Of a stretch of DNA of 64,000 nt, positions 43,569 through 53,620 are shown one piece after another. Positions within the stretch are counted from its first letter, which is position 1; each line of letters opens with the position of its first letter. Made by a program: the position numbers and the translations under genes. Origin of the DNA: CAMCXE01 sp036520615 (GTDB lineage: Bacteria > Pseudomonadota > Gammaproteobacteria > Pseudomonadales > Cellvibrionaceae); NCBI GenBank assembly GCA_036520615.1, contig DATDJI010000079.1, forward strand, positions 1-64,000, given 5' to 3'. The notes under the pieces were generated by a model. It was given only the letters and a program-made list of their open reading frames with translations. It was not told where the DNA came from and made no database searches.

Positions 43569-46148
43569 ATGGTTTTGCGATCAAAACTAAGTCTGCTTTG
43601 TTGCATGGCAATCACAACTGCCTGCACACAAACCTCAATAAAACCTCAGGGGGCCTTACATCCTCAGGGATATTTTGCCGCGCCTGGCGTTAATTTGTTT
43701 GTATTTAATAGCCCGCCTGGCGGGATGTTTTTTGACGCTAAAACCAGTGGAATTGAAATTATTCAGCAGGGTGAGCGCACCGCTACCAATGGTGATGTGC
43801 GCATGTTGGCAACGCCTGAGCAGTGGGACGGTATGGGCCAGTTGGTCAGCCGCAAAGTAGATAATCAAACTAATACTATTACGACGCAGCTAGCCTATCC
43901 AGAACTTGGGTTTAACTATTCAATCAGCGTTACCAGCAATAAGCAGGACTATAAAGTAAGCGTTCATTTGGATCAGCCTCTGCCAGCTGCATTAGTAAAT
44001 AAGGCCGGTTTTAACATAGAATTTTTACCCTCCGTGTATTGGGATAAAGCCTATTTAATGGACGCACGAGCCGGACAATTCCCCCGCGCCGCTTCTAACG
44101 CCAATGCCATGATAATGAACGCGGAAGGTAAAACCGAGCCCACACCCTTGGCGTCTGGCAAAAATTTAGTACTTGCGCCTGAAGATGCACAACATCGCAT
44201 TACCATTGAGGAGGCAACCGGCGAGAATTCATTAATGTTATTGGATGGCCGCAGAAAAGCGCAAAACGGCTGGTACGTAGTGCGCTCGATGATTCCTGAG
44301 GGGAAGACAGGTAAGGTTATTGAGTGGAATATTAATGTAAATACAACACCTAATTGGGTGCGTGACCCAGTTATAGGTTTTTCTCAAGTGGGCTATCATC
44401 CGGCGCAACCTAAACGTGCGATTTTAGAAATGGATGCCAATGATAAAACCGCAAAATCAATTACATTATTTCGCATTAATGCCGATGGGACAAAAGCAGC
44501 TGTGCAAAGTGCAAGCCCAAAATCTTGGGGCAATTATTTGCGCTATAAATATTCCATATTTGATTTTTCCTCAGTGCAAGAGCCCGGCTTATATCTGCTG
44601 CAACTTGGCGCTCAAACAACACCTGCGTTCCCCATAGCAGATGATGTATTAACTAAAGCTTGGCAACCGACGTTAGATTTTTTTATGCCAGTGCAAATGG
44701 ATCATATGCGTGTGAAAGAAGCCTACCGTACGTGGCACGGTTTATCGCACATGGATGATGCTCTACAAGCGCCGCCGAATTATGCTCATTTTGATTTGTA
44801 CGCACACAATGCCCAATTAGACACAAAGTTTAAGCCATTTGAGCACATACCTGGGCTTAACGTCGGTGGTTGGTATGATGCGGGCGATTATGATGTTCGC
44901 ACGCAATCTCAATACGACACGGTGTTAGGTTTGGTCCATGCGTTTGAAGAATTTTCTATTACGCGAGATAACACCACTATTAGCCAAGCGAAACATTTTG
45001 TGCAAATTAATCGCCCAGATGGCATGCCGGATATTTTGCAGCAGATAGAGCATGGCACGTTAGCGCTGATCGCGCAGCACCGTGCACTGGGCCACGCGAT
45101 TCCAGGAATAGTAGAAGGGCGGTTGTATCAGTATCCGCATTTGGGTGATGGCGCAAGTAAAACCGATAATAAAATTTACAACAAAACTCTCGATCCACAT
45201 GCGGCGAATCGTCAGGTTGGCGAAAATTACGAGCCCTCAACGGTAGATCCAACACCTACTGAATCCGTCATCCCGGAAAATGGTCTTGAAAGCGGCCGTT
45301 TGGATGATCGTTGGGCGTTTACAAGCAATACATCGGCATTAAATTATGGCTCTGCTGCAGCACTTGCCGGTGCTAGTCGAGTGTTAAAGGGTATTAATTC
45401 AGCGCTCGCGCAAGAATGTTTAGCCACTGCACAAAAAGTCTGGCTGACGGAATCCAGGCGCGCCCCCAATACCTATCAAGTGGGTAATACCACCGGCGGA
45501 AGATTAGCGGACGAACAGTTGCGTGCTGCAGTGGAATTACTGCTTACGACTCGTGAGCCCCAATATGCTGCTGCGGTGGAAAAACTATTGCCATTGGTGC
45601 AGGAGAGTTTTTACGGTGAAAACGTTGAACTCTTGGTATTGGCTGCACCTTTTATGAATGCACAATTTAATCAGCAGCTGAGAAAACTTGCCGAAACCTA
45701 TGTAACTAAAGCAAAAGAATTGGTAAGTGAAAACCCATACGGCGTGCCAATTACGCGCGGTAGCTGGGCGGGTAATGGTGTGGTAATGGGATTTGGCATT
45801 GCGAACTTTTGGCTGCACAAAAAATTCCCTGATTTAGTGGATGCCGATTGGGTATTTCGAACCCTCGTGTATTTGCTGGGCACCCATCCTGACTCAAATT
45901 ATTCCTTTGTTTCCGGTGTAGGCGCGCAATCGCAAACCAAAGCCTATGGTAATAACCGCGCTGATTTTTCGTTTATTCCCGGTGGAGTTGTGCCGGGCGT
46001 ATTGGTGTTGCCGCCGGATTATCCAGAAAATAAAAGCGATTGGCCGTTTTTTTGGGGGGAAAATGAATATGTTATTCCCATGGCTAGCCGGTACTTATTT
46101 TTAACTCATGCGGCGGCTGCTTTGGCCTCACATAGTTCTGGCAAGTAA
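43569..46148 (+). CDS. GH9 family cellulase-like enzyme, probable lipoprotein
   Basis: 859 residues. The N-terminal hydrophobic segment ends ITTAC (Cys20), a weak lipobox, so it is probably anchored to the outer membrane. About 20-255 is an unassigned beta-rich region. About 260-350 is the Ig-like CelD_N domain that precedes many GH9 barrels. The (alpha/alpha)6 catalytic domain runs from about 370 to 855 with GGWYDAGDYDV (catalytic Asp437 and Asp440) and a C-terminal ENEYVI giving the proton-donor Glu. It lacks CBMs and serine linkers, suggesting it acts at the cell surface on oligosaccharides rather than on fibres (inference). Endoglucanase versus exo-glucosidase cannot be decided. GGAG lies before the ATG. 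Confidence 0.88.
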   Translation: MVLRSKLSLLCCMAITTACTQTSIKPQGALHPQGYFAAPGVNLFVFNSPPGGMFFDAKTSGIEIIQQGERTATNGDVRMLATPEQWDGMGQLVSRKVDNQTNTITTQLAYPELGFNYSISVTSNKQDYKVSVHLDQPLPAALVNKAGFNIEFLPSVYWDKAYLMDARAGQFPRAASNANAMIMNAEGKTEPTPLASGKNLVLAPEDAQHRITIEEATGENSLMLLDGRRKAQNGWYVVRSMIPEGKTGKVIEWNINVNTTPNWVRDPVIGFSQVGYHPAQPKRAILEMDANDKTAKSITLFRINADGTKAAVQSASPKSWGNYLRYKYSIFDFSSVQEPGLYLLQLGAQTTPAFPIADDVLTKAWQPTLDFFMPVQMDHMRVKEAYRTWHGLSHMDDALQAPPNYAHFDLYAHNAQLDTKFKPFEHIPGLNVGGWYDAGDYDVRTQSQYDTVLGLVHAFEEFSITRDNTTISQAKHFVQINRPDGMPDILQQIEHGTLALIAQHRALGHAIPGIVEGRLYQYPHLGDGASKTDNKIYNKTLDPHAANRQVGENYEPSTVDPTPTESVIPENGLESGRLDDRWAFTSNTSALNYGSAAALAGASRVLKGINSALAQECLATAQKVWLTESRRAPNTYQVGNTTGGRLADEQLRAAVELLLTTREPQYAAAVEKLLPLVQESFYGENVELLVLAAPFMNAQFNQQLRKLAETYVTKAKELVSENPYGVPITRGSWAGNGVVMGFGIANFWLHKKFPDLVDADWVFRTLVYLLGTHPDSNYSFVSGVGAQSQTKAYGNNRADFSFIPGGVVPGVLVLPPDYPENKSDWPFFWGENEYVIPMASRYLFLTHAAAALASHSSGK

Positions 46149-46308
46149 TGGCAATTTGAAAAAGTTTAACTCTCAAAAACACGTTAGCAACTATTGCTAA
46201 AAACTAATCTAACTCGGCAATCTAATAGAAAACGCTCCGCTCACGTTGAAGTTGCTAAGGTTACGTAGCAAGAGCTGCTACCTTCATTTTTGAGGCTTTT
46301 AGAAAAAT

Positions 46309-46351
46309 AATTAAGACGCAATAAATTGGGGTGATTTATTGCGTCTTAATT
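46309..46351 (-). terminator. Long AT-rich hairpin between convergent genes
   Basis: Perfect 17-bp inverted repeat (46309-46325 with 46335-46351, arms AATTAAGACGCAATAAA and its complement) around a 9-base loop. It is 17 bases after the stop of the minus-strand lipoprotein gene, and a T-rich tail follows on that strand. It may also stop transcription from the GH9 gene. Confidence 0.75.
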
Positions 46352-46367
46352 CGATCGTATACCCTGC

Positions 46368-49300
46368 TTAATTCCCATCAATTCGAGCAACAGCAACAAT
46401 TACGTTGCCGTTAGGATCGACTAAAAGTGGAACTTCGTTAGACCCCAGGCTGAGTATGATGGCTACATTTACTCGTATCTGTTTCACGCCGACAGTTAAT
46501 TGGTGTGCTGTAGCAGAGGTCACGTATGCTTCTAGTAATTCTCCTTGGGAAGTCTTTTGGGTGGCTCTAAGATTAAGGCCTAATTGTTTAAACAGATCAT
46601 TCTCGACGGTATCTATCGCTGAGTAATGCCGCGGACCTTCACCTACAAACACAACTCTCCCGCCTTCAGCTGCGAATTTTTTCAATGCTGCCACTTTTTC
46701 CGCTGTAAACGGCAACCTCGGTTCCCACAAAAAGATGACTTTAACATCACTGGGAATGGCCTTATAAAAGCTTTCAGTAACCGGTGTAGAAGGGATTGTT
46801 TGGAATACAGTTAGCCCCCAATTATTTTCCCGATAAAATTTGCCGAGGGTTTGGTAGTTGTCGCTGGCTGAGCCATATTCTGCGTCAAATACAATTTGTT
46901 TGGCGCTGGATCGCGGTTTGCCGGGCGCATTAAAGTTCACCAAATTTAACGCAAAATCAGGATTGTTGGCTGAAGGGAGATACGCATCAAAAGGATCAAT
47001 ATCATTAATTACGACCAAATCACCGCCAGGAACATAAGACGAATTTTGAAAATAGGTAAATGAATTGCGCGATTGTTGTTCTCCTTTACTTGATGAGGCA
47101 TTAAGGGAAAGAGTGATTGAATTTCCCAGTGAGGATGTAACCGCATTCCCTAATAATTCCGACGATTTCATCGTGACTGCAAAATCGCCAGCACTATTAA
47201 TATTCGCCAAAATGTTTTTAGTGGTTTGATTATTTGTAGTTAACACGGCCTGGGATAATGTTGCCTCGGAATACACTTTGCCCGTCACCAGAACATCACC
47301 ACTGGCGCTGCTTTCATTCGCTGGGGTAAGCAGTAATGTAGCTACACTCGGTTTGTCGTAAGTGAATTCAGTTTTTACTGCATTGGATAATCCTTGGCTA
47401 TCCGTAACACTGACAACCAATGAGTTCACCCCGCTTTTTAAAAGGCCTGGGGAGATGTAGTAACTATATTGGTTGCCGGTTGTATATTGCGCGATGCTAA
47501 TTGCTGAGCCGCCGTTAACCCATATCTCCAATGCTTTAAGAGTCTGCGCGCCCAAATCAAAATTTCCGGTTAACAATACGAAATCCGAAACTGGGGAACC
47601 ATCAGCAGGGCTGGTTAAATTGATTTTAGGTGGTGACGCATAAATAAAAGTGCGTGGCTGCGATCCGCTAAATACAACAGTGCCTACCGCGTTGGTATTA
47701 GCGGTAACCAAAACAGAGTGCGCCCCTGCGGTGAGGGCCGAAGCCGGAATTGCAAAATCAAAGTTAGGGCTTTGTGCTGTGTTGGTGATATTAGGCTGAG
47801 AACTACTATCTAACGTAAATTGAATATTTGTCAGCGCCAATACCGAGTCAACTGAACCTGTGATATGCACTGTGCCGTTGACGACTTGATTTGCCGTGGG
47901 CGCCACGATGGTTACGTTTGGCGCGTCTACGCTGATCTGTTGCAGTTGTTGCCGCGTGATAGCGCCTAAATTAGTTGTTACGGTCACCAATAAAGAATTG
48001 TCTCTAGGTTTTAATGCCGCCGTTGGCAAGGGAAGATTAAACGCGCCGCTAGCTAGGTTTGTCCCTATCACTTGCGGCGTACCGTTATTAACGGTGAGTT
48101 CAATTTTCGCCGTTTGCTGTGCAGGCAATTGTATTGCGCCTGCAAGTTCAGCTTTGCTTAGAACATCTCCATCTTTTAATGTTAGTGTTAACCCGGCGCT
48201 CGGTGGTGCGAAATCAAACGTATATTGTGGGCGTGTTGAGCGGTCAGCATTATTGTCGGCCGCTATAGTCAACAAATTGCTTGTAGGCAACAATAAATTG
48301 TTGGGTATATCAAAGCTAAAATTGCCGCTATTATCGGGTGTTAGTGTTACAGCTGAATTTGTCGCGAGGTACCAATAGAGACTGGTCAATTTGGTTTTAC
48401 CGTACAAGCTTACATAACCCTGTACCTTCACAGCCTGAGTTTGCACTTGTGAAAAATCCGGTGAGATTTGTGTGATAACCGGAGCTAGATTGGGGCGACT
48501 AGTAACGGCAAGTGTTTCACTGCCAACACGATCGTTTAAATCCCTGGCTTGCAACGTCAGGGTATTGGCGCCGGTAGCTAAGCTGCTTTCTTTCACTACA
48601 AATTCGAAATTATTAGCCGTAGGCGAGACGAGCACGCTGGTATCGATGGTTGTGCCGTCTCTTTCTAAAATATATCCAGCAATAAACTGAGTTTGAGTTG
48701 CAGCTGCGGCAGACCAGCGCCATTTTTGATCAAACTGCATTACAGCAACAGCAGAATTTTGTTGCGTTATAGGCTGGCCAATCCACCAAGCTGAATAACT
48801 CATCATCGAATTATCCGCCCATTGCCAACCGCCAAACTCATTTTGTTTCGCACCAATTAAATAACCATTACTACCTGACACATTCGGAAATCGAGTGCTC
48901 AATTCGCTCGCTACATAATCTTGTTCTTCTTGATTATTAATTATTACTAAATGCCAGCCATCTGGAATATCCGACTGAATGGTTTGCCAGCTTTTATTGG
49001 GTGCCGCAATAAATTGGTACTGAGAAATAACTTGCGGTTGATTATTTATCAGCAGTTCTACGCTGTCTAATTGCGTATTCCCGCTGAGTGTTAACCCTGC
49101 AGTAATTTTAAAATCTCCTTTTACAGCTGTGCCGGTTTGTGGCGCAATAATTTTAACCAATGGCGTACCGGTTGAGCTGCTTGATGAAGAGCTCGAGCTG
49201 CTAGAACTGGAGGACGAGCTTGAACTACTGGAGCTTGAGCTTGAGGATGAACTTGAGCTGGAGCTCGAAGATGAACTCGAACTTGAACTAGAGCTAGATG

Positions 49301-51596
49301 AGGAACTTGAGCTACTTGAGGAGCTAGAAGTAGATGAGGAACTCGAACTTGACGAGCTTGAGCTGGAAGAGCTCGAACTACTCGATGAGCTTGAGCTAGA
49401 AGATGAGGTAGAACTGCTTGAGGAACTGGAGCTACTGGACGAGCTGGAACTGCTCGAAGAGCTGGAGCTTGAGGAGGAGCTAGAACTACTTGAAGAGCTG
49501 GAACTTGAAGAGGAGCTGGAACTACTTGAAGAGCTAGAACTTGAAGACGAACTGGAACTGCTTGAAGAACTCGATGAAGACGAGCTAATTCCCGAAGATG
49601 ACGAACTTGAGCTGCTAGATGAGCTGGAGCTAGATGAGCTTGAAGACGAACTTGAACTGCTTGAAGAGCTTGAACTTGAGGAAGAGCTAGAACTACTCGA
49701 GGAACTCGAACTGCTTGACGAACTTGAGCTGCTAGATGAGCTTGAAGACGAGCTAGAACTACTTGAAGAGCTAGAGCTAGAGCTTGAGGAGGAGCTTGAA
49801 TTGCTCGAGGAACTTGATGACGACGAGCTAATTCCCGAAGAAGACGAGCTTGAGCTGCTAGATGAGCTGGAGCTTGATGATGACGAACTGGAGCTTGAGG
49901 AACTGGAACTGCTTGAAGAGCTAGAACTTGATGAGGAGCTTGAACTACTTGAGGAGCTGGAGCTACTGGACGAGCTAGAACTACTTGAAGAACTCGATGA
50001 TGACGAAGTAATACCTGAAGAAGAGCTGGAGCTGCTTGAGGAACTTGAGCTGGAAGAACTTGAGGAACTTGAAGAAGAACTGGAACTGCTTGACGAGGAA
50101 CTAGAACTGCTGGACGAGCTAGTACTCGATGAGCTAGAGCTGCTTGAGGAACTTGAAGATGAACTTGAGCTGCTAGAACTTGACGATGAGCTCAATCCAC
50201 TTGAAGAGCTAGAACTAGAGCTCGAAGAGCTGGAGGAAGAGCTAGAACTGCTAGAAGAGCTGGAGCTTGAGCTGGAAGACGAGCTAGAACTGGATGAAGA
50301 AGAGCTTGAGGATGAACTCGAGCTTGAGCTAGACGAAGAGCTACTAGATGAGGGTTCGCCAGCATCTTCTTCTGCCACGTCAAAACTAAAAATATCCTGG
50401 CTGTCGCCGCTGCCGATTGAGCCGGCTAGGCTGGTGCTGTGTTCTCCCCAGTAAACCCGCGCCGTGTAGTCTGAACCTAGGCCATCAACGTGGGTGAGCC
50501 TGACCACGTAACGTCCGATTGGAGCTTGCTCAGGCCAAAAAATATTTTGCTGGGGATCCGTATTGGTCAGCTCTTCAAAGATACCCTGGGTCTCCTGGCA
50601 ATCTGAAGTGAAGTTCAAGGGTCCGATCAAGTGGCCGCAAGGATCTTGAACCGCTAACTCTAATCGGCTGGCAGCGTCCGTCCAGCTGAGGTTTACGCGA
50701 ACTTGGCCGGACTGGCTGGATAATTGGTTTTGTGGTTTGTCCGCACCTGAAGTGGGCGTAGGTTTAGTAGTAACAGGTGGGGCAACCCCGGTTTCACTGT
50801 CTTGAATAACGGCAATTCCGATTGCATTAAACGGCACGCCTGCCGAATCACCGCTAGCCTGTAGCGAGAAAAATTTACCTTTTTCTCGGGTTTTATCTTT
50901 AATAACTGTTATCGAGACAGTTTTTTCCCGTTCACCCGGATTAAAAATAACGCTTGCTGCAGCGGGTAAATAATCGCTGCCTGCTTTTGCAGTGCCGTCG
51001 GCAGTAAGGTATTGCAATTCAGTTACTTGGCCGGCAGGTTTATTTAGGCGCACTTTGAAATCCACGCGGCCGCTGGTCTCAACCTGCCCGGAACTGGTTA
51101 CCTTAGCGGCGTTGGTTAACGGGTAGACAAATAAATCTAATGTGTCGGAGGCTACCCTTTGATCTTCAGTAGTGCCGCTGAGGCGAAAGCTCAGTTTCGT
51201 GTATTCGCTCACGTCAGGCACTAACACCTGAGTGTGAATTTGTTCTGAGTCCAATAACACAGCTTTCGGACCGTCGATCTGCGTCCAGCGTGTTCGAGCA
51301 AAGGGCGCGCTACCTTTTGCTGTACCTAATAAATCTACCAGTAGATTGGCATCACTAAATATATCTGGGCCCGCTTCGACACCGAGACCTGAATCGGTGG
51401 AAGGCTTTTGCGGATTATTCAATTTAAGATCGTCAGCAGCTTTCACGCGCTCTGCTGTTTCCCGCTCCTGCACTTGCGCAGGCGTTAACTGTCCTTTTGC
51501 CGAATCTATTTGGCTGCTTTTGCCGTTGCCACAGCCGGAAATTGCTAAGGTGAGTAAAGCGGCATGCAGCCAGCGGGTTGATAGGGTCTTTAACAT
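46368..51596 (-). CDS. Giant lipoprotein with a 393-residue serine tract
   Basis: 1742 residues from ATG 51596 (GAGGA 8 bases upstream). Signal with lipobox AISGC (Cys22). A Calx-beta-like domain (about 170-270, VDFKVRLNKPAG ... GSDYLPAAASVIFNPGE) and a beta-sandwich resembling a bacterial pre-peptidase C domain (about 300-400) precede 393 nearly uninterrupted serines. After the tract come an Ig-like strand segment, a C-type-lectin-like domain (WHLVIINNQEEQDYV ... WADNSMMSYSAWW), several Ig-like repeats, and a C-terminal alpha/beta domain (about 1500-1740) resembling class-I-glutaminase-like folds (FVGEGPRHYSA). No catalytic residues of a known enzyme were seen. It is probably a surface protein binding polysaccharide or neighbouring cells. 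Confidence 0.85.
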   Translation of the reverse strand: MLKTLSTRWLHAALLTLAISGCGNGKSSQIDSAKGQLTPAQVQERETAERVKAADDLKLNNPQKPSTDSGLGVEAGPDIFSDANLLVDLLGTAKGSAPFARTRWTQIDGPKAVLLDSEQIHTQVLVPDVSEYTKLSFRLSGTTEDQRVASDTLDLFVYPLTNAAKVTSSGQVETSGRVDFKVRLNKPAGQVTELQYLTADGTAKAGSDYLPAAASVIFNPGEREKTVSITVIKDKTREKGKFFSLQASGDSAGVPFNAIGIAVIQDSETGVAPPVTTKPTPTSGADKPQNQLSSQSGQVRVNLSWTDAASRLELAVQDPCGHLIGPLNFTSDCQETQGIFEELTNTDPQQNIFWPEQAPIGRYVVRLTHVDGLGSDYTARVYWGEHSTSLAGSIGSGDSQDIFSFDVAEEDAGEPSSSSSSSSSSSSSSSSSSSSSSSSSSSSSSSSSSSSSSSSSSSSSSSSSSSGLSSSSSSSSSSSSSSSSSSSSSSSTSSSSSSSSSSSSSSSSSSSSSSSSSSSSSSSSSSSGITSSSSSSSSSSSSSSSSSSSSSSSSSSSSSSSSSSSSSSSSSSSSSSSSSSSSSSSSSGISSSSSSSSSNSSSSSSSSSSSSSSSSSSSSSSSSSSSSSSSSSSSSSSSSSSSSSSSSSSSSSSSSSSSSSSSSSSSSSGISSSSSSSSSSSSSSSSSSSSSSSSSSSSSSSSSSSSSSSSSSSSSSSSSSSSSSSSSSSTSSSSSSSSSSSSSSSSSSSSSSSSSTSSSSSSSSSSSSSSSSSSSSSSSSSSSSSSSSSSSSSSSSSSSSSSSSSSSSTGTPLVKIIAPQTGTAVKGDFKITAGLTLSGNTQLDSVELLINNQPQVISQYQFIAAPNKSWQTIQSDIPDGWHLVIINNQEEQDYVASELSTRFPNVSGSNGYLIGAKQNEFGGWQWADNSMMSYSAWWIGQPITQQNSAVAVMQFDQKWRWSAAAATQTQFIAGYILERDGTTIDTSVLVSPTANNFEFVVKESSLATGANTLTLQARDLNDRVGSETLAVTSRPNLAPVITQISPDFSQVQTQAVKVQGYVSLYGKTKLTSLYWYLATNSAVTLTPDNSGNFSFDIPNNLLLPTSNLLTIAADNNADRSTRPQYTFDFAPPSAGLTLTLKDGDVLSKAELAGAIQLPAQQTAKIELTVNNGTPQVIGTNLASGAFNLPLPTAALKPRDNSLLVTVTTNLGAITRQQLQQISVDAPNVTIVAPTANQVVNGTVHITGSVDSVLALTNIQFTLDSSSQPNITNTAQSPNFDFAIPASALTAGAHSVLVTANTNAVGTVVFSGSQPRTFIYASPPKINLTSPADGSPVSDFVLLTGNFDLGAQTLKALEIWVNGGSAISIAQYTTGNQYSYYISPGLLKSGVNSLVVSVTDSQGLSNAVKTEFTYDKPSVATLLLTPANESSASGDVLVTGKVYSEATLSQAVLTTNNQTTKNILANINSAGDFAVTMKSSELLGNAVTSSLGNSITLSLNASSSKGEQQSRNSFTYFQNSSYVPGGDLVVINDIDPFDAYLPSANNPDFALNLVNFNAPGKPRSSAKQIVFDAEYGSASDNYQTLGKFYRENNWGLTVFQTIPSTPVTESFYKAIPSDVKVIFLWEPRLPFTAEKVAALKKFAAEGGRVVFVGEGPRHYSAIDTVENDLFKQLGLNLRATQKTSQGELLEAYVTSATAHQLTVGVKQIRVNVAIILSLGSNEVPLLVDPNGNVIVAVARIDGN
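49173..50351 (-). repeat. Poly-serine coding tract, about 393 codons
   Basis: 1.18 kb encoding almost only Ser, with rare Gly, Thr, Ile, Leu and Asn. All six Ser codons are mixed, so the DNA is a degenerate hexamer-like low-complexity array rather than a simple repeat. The opposite strand is open as a Leu/Glu/Asp frame for 441 codons, a by-product of Ser-codon complementarity. Confidence 0.95.
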
Positions 51597-52254
51597 GTAA
51601 CAGATCCTCAGCAAAAAGCCTGACGTAGCTTAAATTAAGATGTAACTCAGCTAACAAGTAACTTAGCTAAAAAAGGGTGCCGGCATACACCGGGCGAAAA
51701 CTTGAACTGCCTGGCGGGCTTAGCTCCCAGACAAAAGCTCTCCAAGGCCTGAAAAGCGCTATGAATAGCAGCTATTTAAAGGCCAATACGAGAAAAGAGA
51801 CTACTTAAAAAACACGACGTACAACTAGCGTCGGGGGATTACAGTTATCGATCGGAATGCCTAAAGCCTTAAATTGCAACGCCGTAACCTACAACTTAAG
51901 CTCGCAGCGCTGCGTCACCTGTTGCCTAACTACAACACTTTTTGGGCTATGCGGCCAAAAATCATCCAGCCCCAGGTATTCAGGATACCGGCACTAATTT
52001 TTTCAGATTTAATTCGCAGAGTGCTCGGCACGAAATTCGCGCTAGTGTATGAACCTTAACTAGAAATTACCAGGAATTGGTCTACTCAGGTTATTCGATA
52101 AACTAATATGGAAACATTGGCCACTGGATGTTGTTTGTTTTGAGCCTTTTTACCGTAACCAGTGGCAAAAAAAAGCTGCCGAACTGTTTAACACATAAGA
52201 GGGCCTGCAAGGTAAAACAGACTAAAAGTAGGCTGGCGAGGACAGGCTGTTCTT
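51597..52254. other. Intergenic region between lipoprotein and FHA genes
   Basis: About 660 bp. Near 51643-51674 a 16-base direct repeat occurs twice in tandem (GTAACTCAGCTAACAA / GTAACTTAGCTAAAAA). A 61-codon plus-strand ORF (51874-52059) looks spurious. No promoter or RNA gene could be assigned. Confidence 0.5.
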
Positions 52255-53043
52255 TTATAAAAATAAATACACTGCGGCTGCGATAAACATAATAAAAAAT
52301 CCCACGCTTGCAATGAGCGGCCAGGGGGATTGAGCCGGCATTGGTTCCACACGATTACCTGGGGATGTGGGTTTTAAATCACCTCGCCGAACTGGCTGCA
52401 AGAGTTCAGTTTTAGCTTCTGTGGGGCTAGGCCCGAGCACCTTAAATGTATAAACATCCAGTCGCAATTTATCGCCGGGTACGGCTTTACCCAATTGAAT
52501 ACGGCTTTCATTAACAAAACTGCCGTTTGCCGAGTTTAAATCTTCCAATTCAAGATGATCACTATGCAGCGTGATAGCCAGATGCTGACGAGAGAGGTGG
52601 GTACCAGGGAAAACCAAATCACAATCTTTGCCGCGGCCGAGTGTTAGGCGGGTAGTACCATCAGTTTTACCCGGTAGAGGAAATTCCTGGCCGGATAAAA
52701 AATTGGAACAGGCCACTAATGACCAATGACGCAAGGCGGGTTTAACGCCATCAAGGCTTGCCATCGGATCTACAAGAGTAAATTTAACTTCTCCGAGCCG
52801 AAGATTATCTCCAGCAGCAATTTTTGCTTGCGCAACCAGTTCACCATTAACAAATGTACCTAAGTGGCTGCCATTATCTTTAATGACAAATCCGTCACTG
52901 GTGGCAAGAATACGGGCGTGGCGTGGGCTGATCGAGGGGTCGTTGAGGATAAGTTGATTGTCATCACCGCTGCCGATGCCCACTTGTTTATCCGTCAACC
53001 AATACGGCTCAAAAAGGTTATCTGCAAAAACAATTTTTAACAT
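52255..53043 (-). CDS. Double FHA-domain membrane protein
   Basis: 262 residues. Two forkhead-associated phosphothreonine-binding domains, about 20-90 (VGIGSGDDNQLIL ... SPRHARI ... GSHLGTFVNG) and about 130-205 (LGRGKDCDLVF ... LSRQHLAI ... NSANGSFVNE), each keep the Gly-Arg/Ser and SxxH signature residues; the first has GIGS in place of GRxx. A proline-rich linker leads to a single C-terminal membrane helix (about 243-261), placing both FHA domains in the cytoplasm with a tail anchor. No Ser/Thr kinase or type VI gene is adjacent, so the partner is unknown. Confidence 0.88.
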   Translation of the reverse strand: MLKIVFADNLFEPYWLTDKQVGIGSGDDNQLILNDPSISPRHARILATSDGFVIKDNGSHLGTFVNGELVAQAKIAAGDNLRLGEVKFTLVDPMASLDGVKPALRHWSLVACSNFLSGQEFPLPGKTDGTTRLTLGRGKDCDLVFPGTHLSRQHLAITLHSDHLELEDLNSANGSFVNESRIQLGKAVPGDKLRLDVYTFKVLGPSPTEAKTELLQPVRRGDLKPTSPGNRVEPMPAQSPWPLIASVGFFIMFIAAAVYLFL

Positions 53044-53620
53044 AGTTCTAAAAACCTTAGTTAAACCCGTAGTTTAGGTGCCAAAGCCACAGAGTATGGG
53101 GTGTTTTTTGAAAATGTGGTGAAGAGCTTAAAGTCAGCGTTCGCAAAAAATACTGCGGAGTCAATTATTCGTAGGCGAGGGCGCGAGCTCACAAGCCCTG
53201 GCGTTGTTTTTGGTGGGGGCACTATTATGCCAAAGCTAACCGCTGGCGCACAGCTTAGAAGCCTGGTTTAGCCCGGCTTTCGCGATGTTTTGTCTGGGCT
53301 CACCGTATAGAGACAGGATAAGGTGAGAAACAGCGTGCAAAATAGTTACATCTACATGCTTTGCTGTAACTATCTGCCACATTTTTCTGTGGCGTTAAGA
53401 TAATTTCGCTAGAATGCCGAGCTTTTCGGTGCTCACGATACTTTTTTCGGCGCCCCCGATAATCGGCGTCTGAGTGATTTCGCCGTGTTCATTGGGCGCT
53501 TTATGCAGATTTTTCACGCGCCTTACGCGTGTCCAAGGGCGTTAAAAATGTGCTTGCGGTGCAGGCTCTATTCTTTAACGAAATTCGAAATTCCATAACC
53601 GATATTAATTGGAGCCAGCT
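53044..53620. other. Divergent intergenic region FHA / SelW-like
   Basis: About 575 bp with promoters for both directions expected. A hairpin GCCACA-TTTTTC-TGTGGC lies near 53376-53393, followed by TAGAAT at about 53411 that could be a -10 box for the plus-strand operon. Nothing else was recognised. Confidence 0.45.

Noticed and set aside
49173..50351. Low-complexity array as a CRISPR or satellite
   Set aside because: It has no repeat-spacer periodicity; it is explained fully as Ser codons in an intact reading frame.
51874..52059. 61-codon plus-strand ORF in the lipoprotein/FHA intergenic region
   Set aside because: No ribosome site, no similarity and no supporting context.
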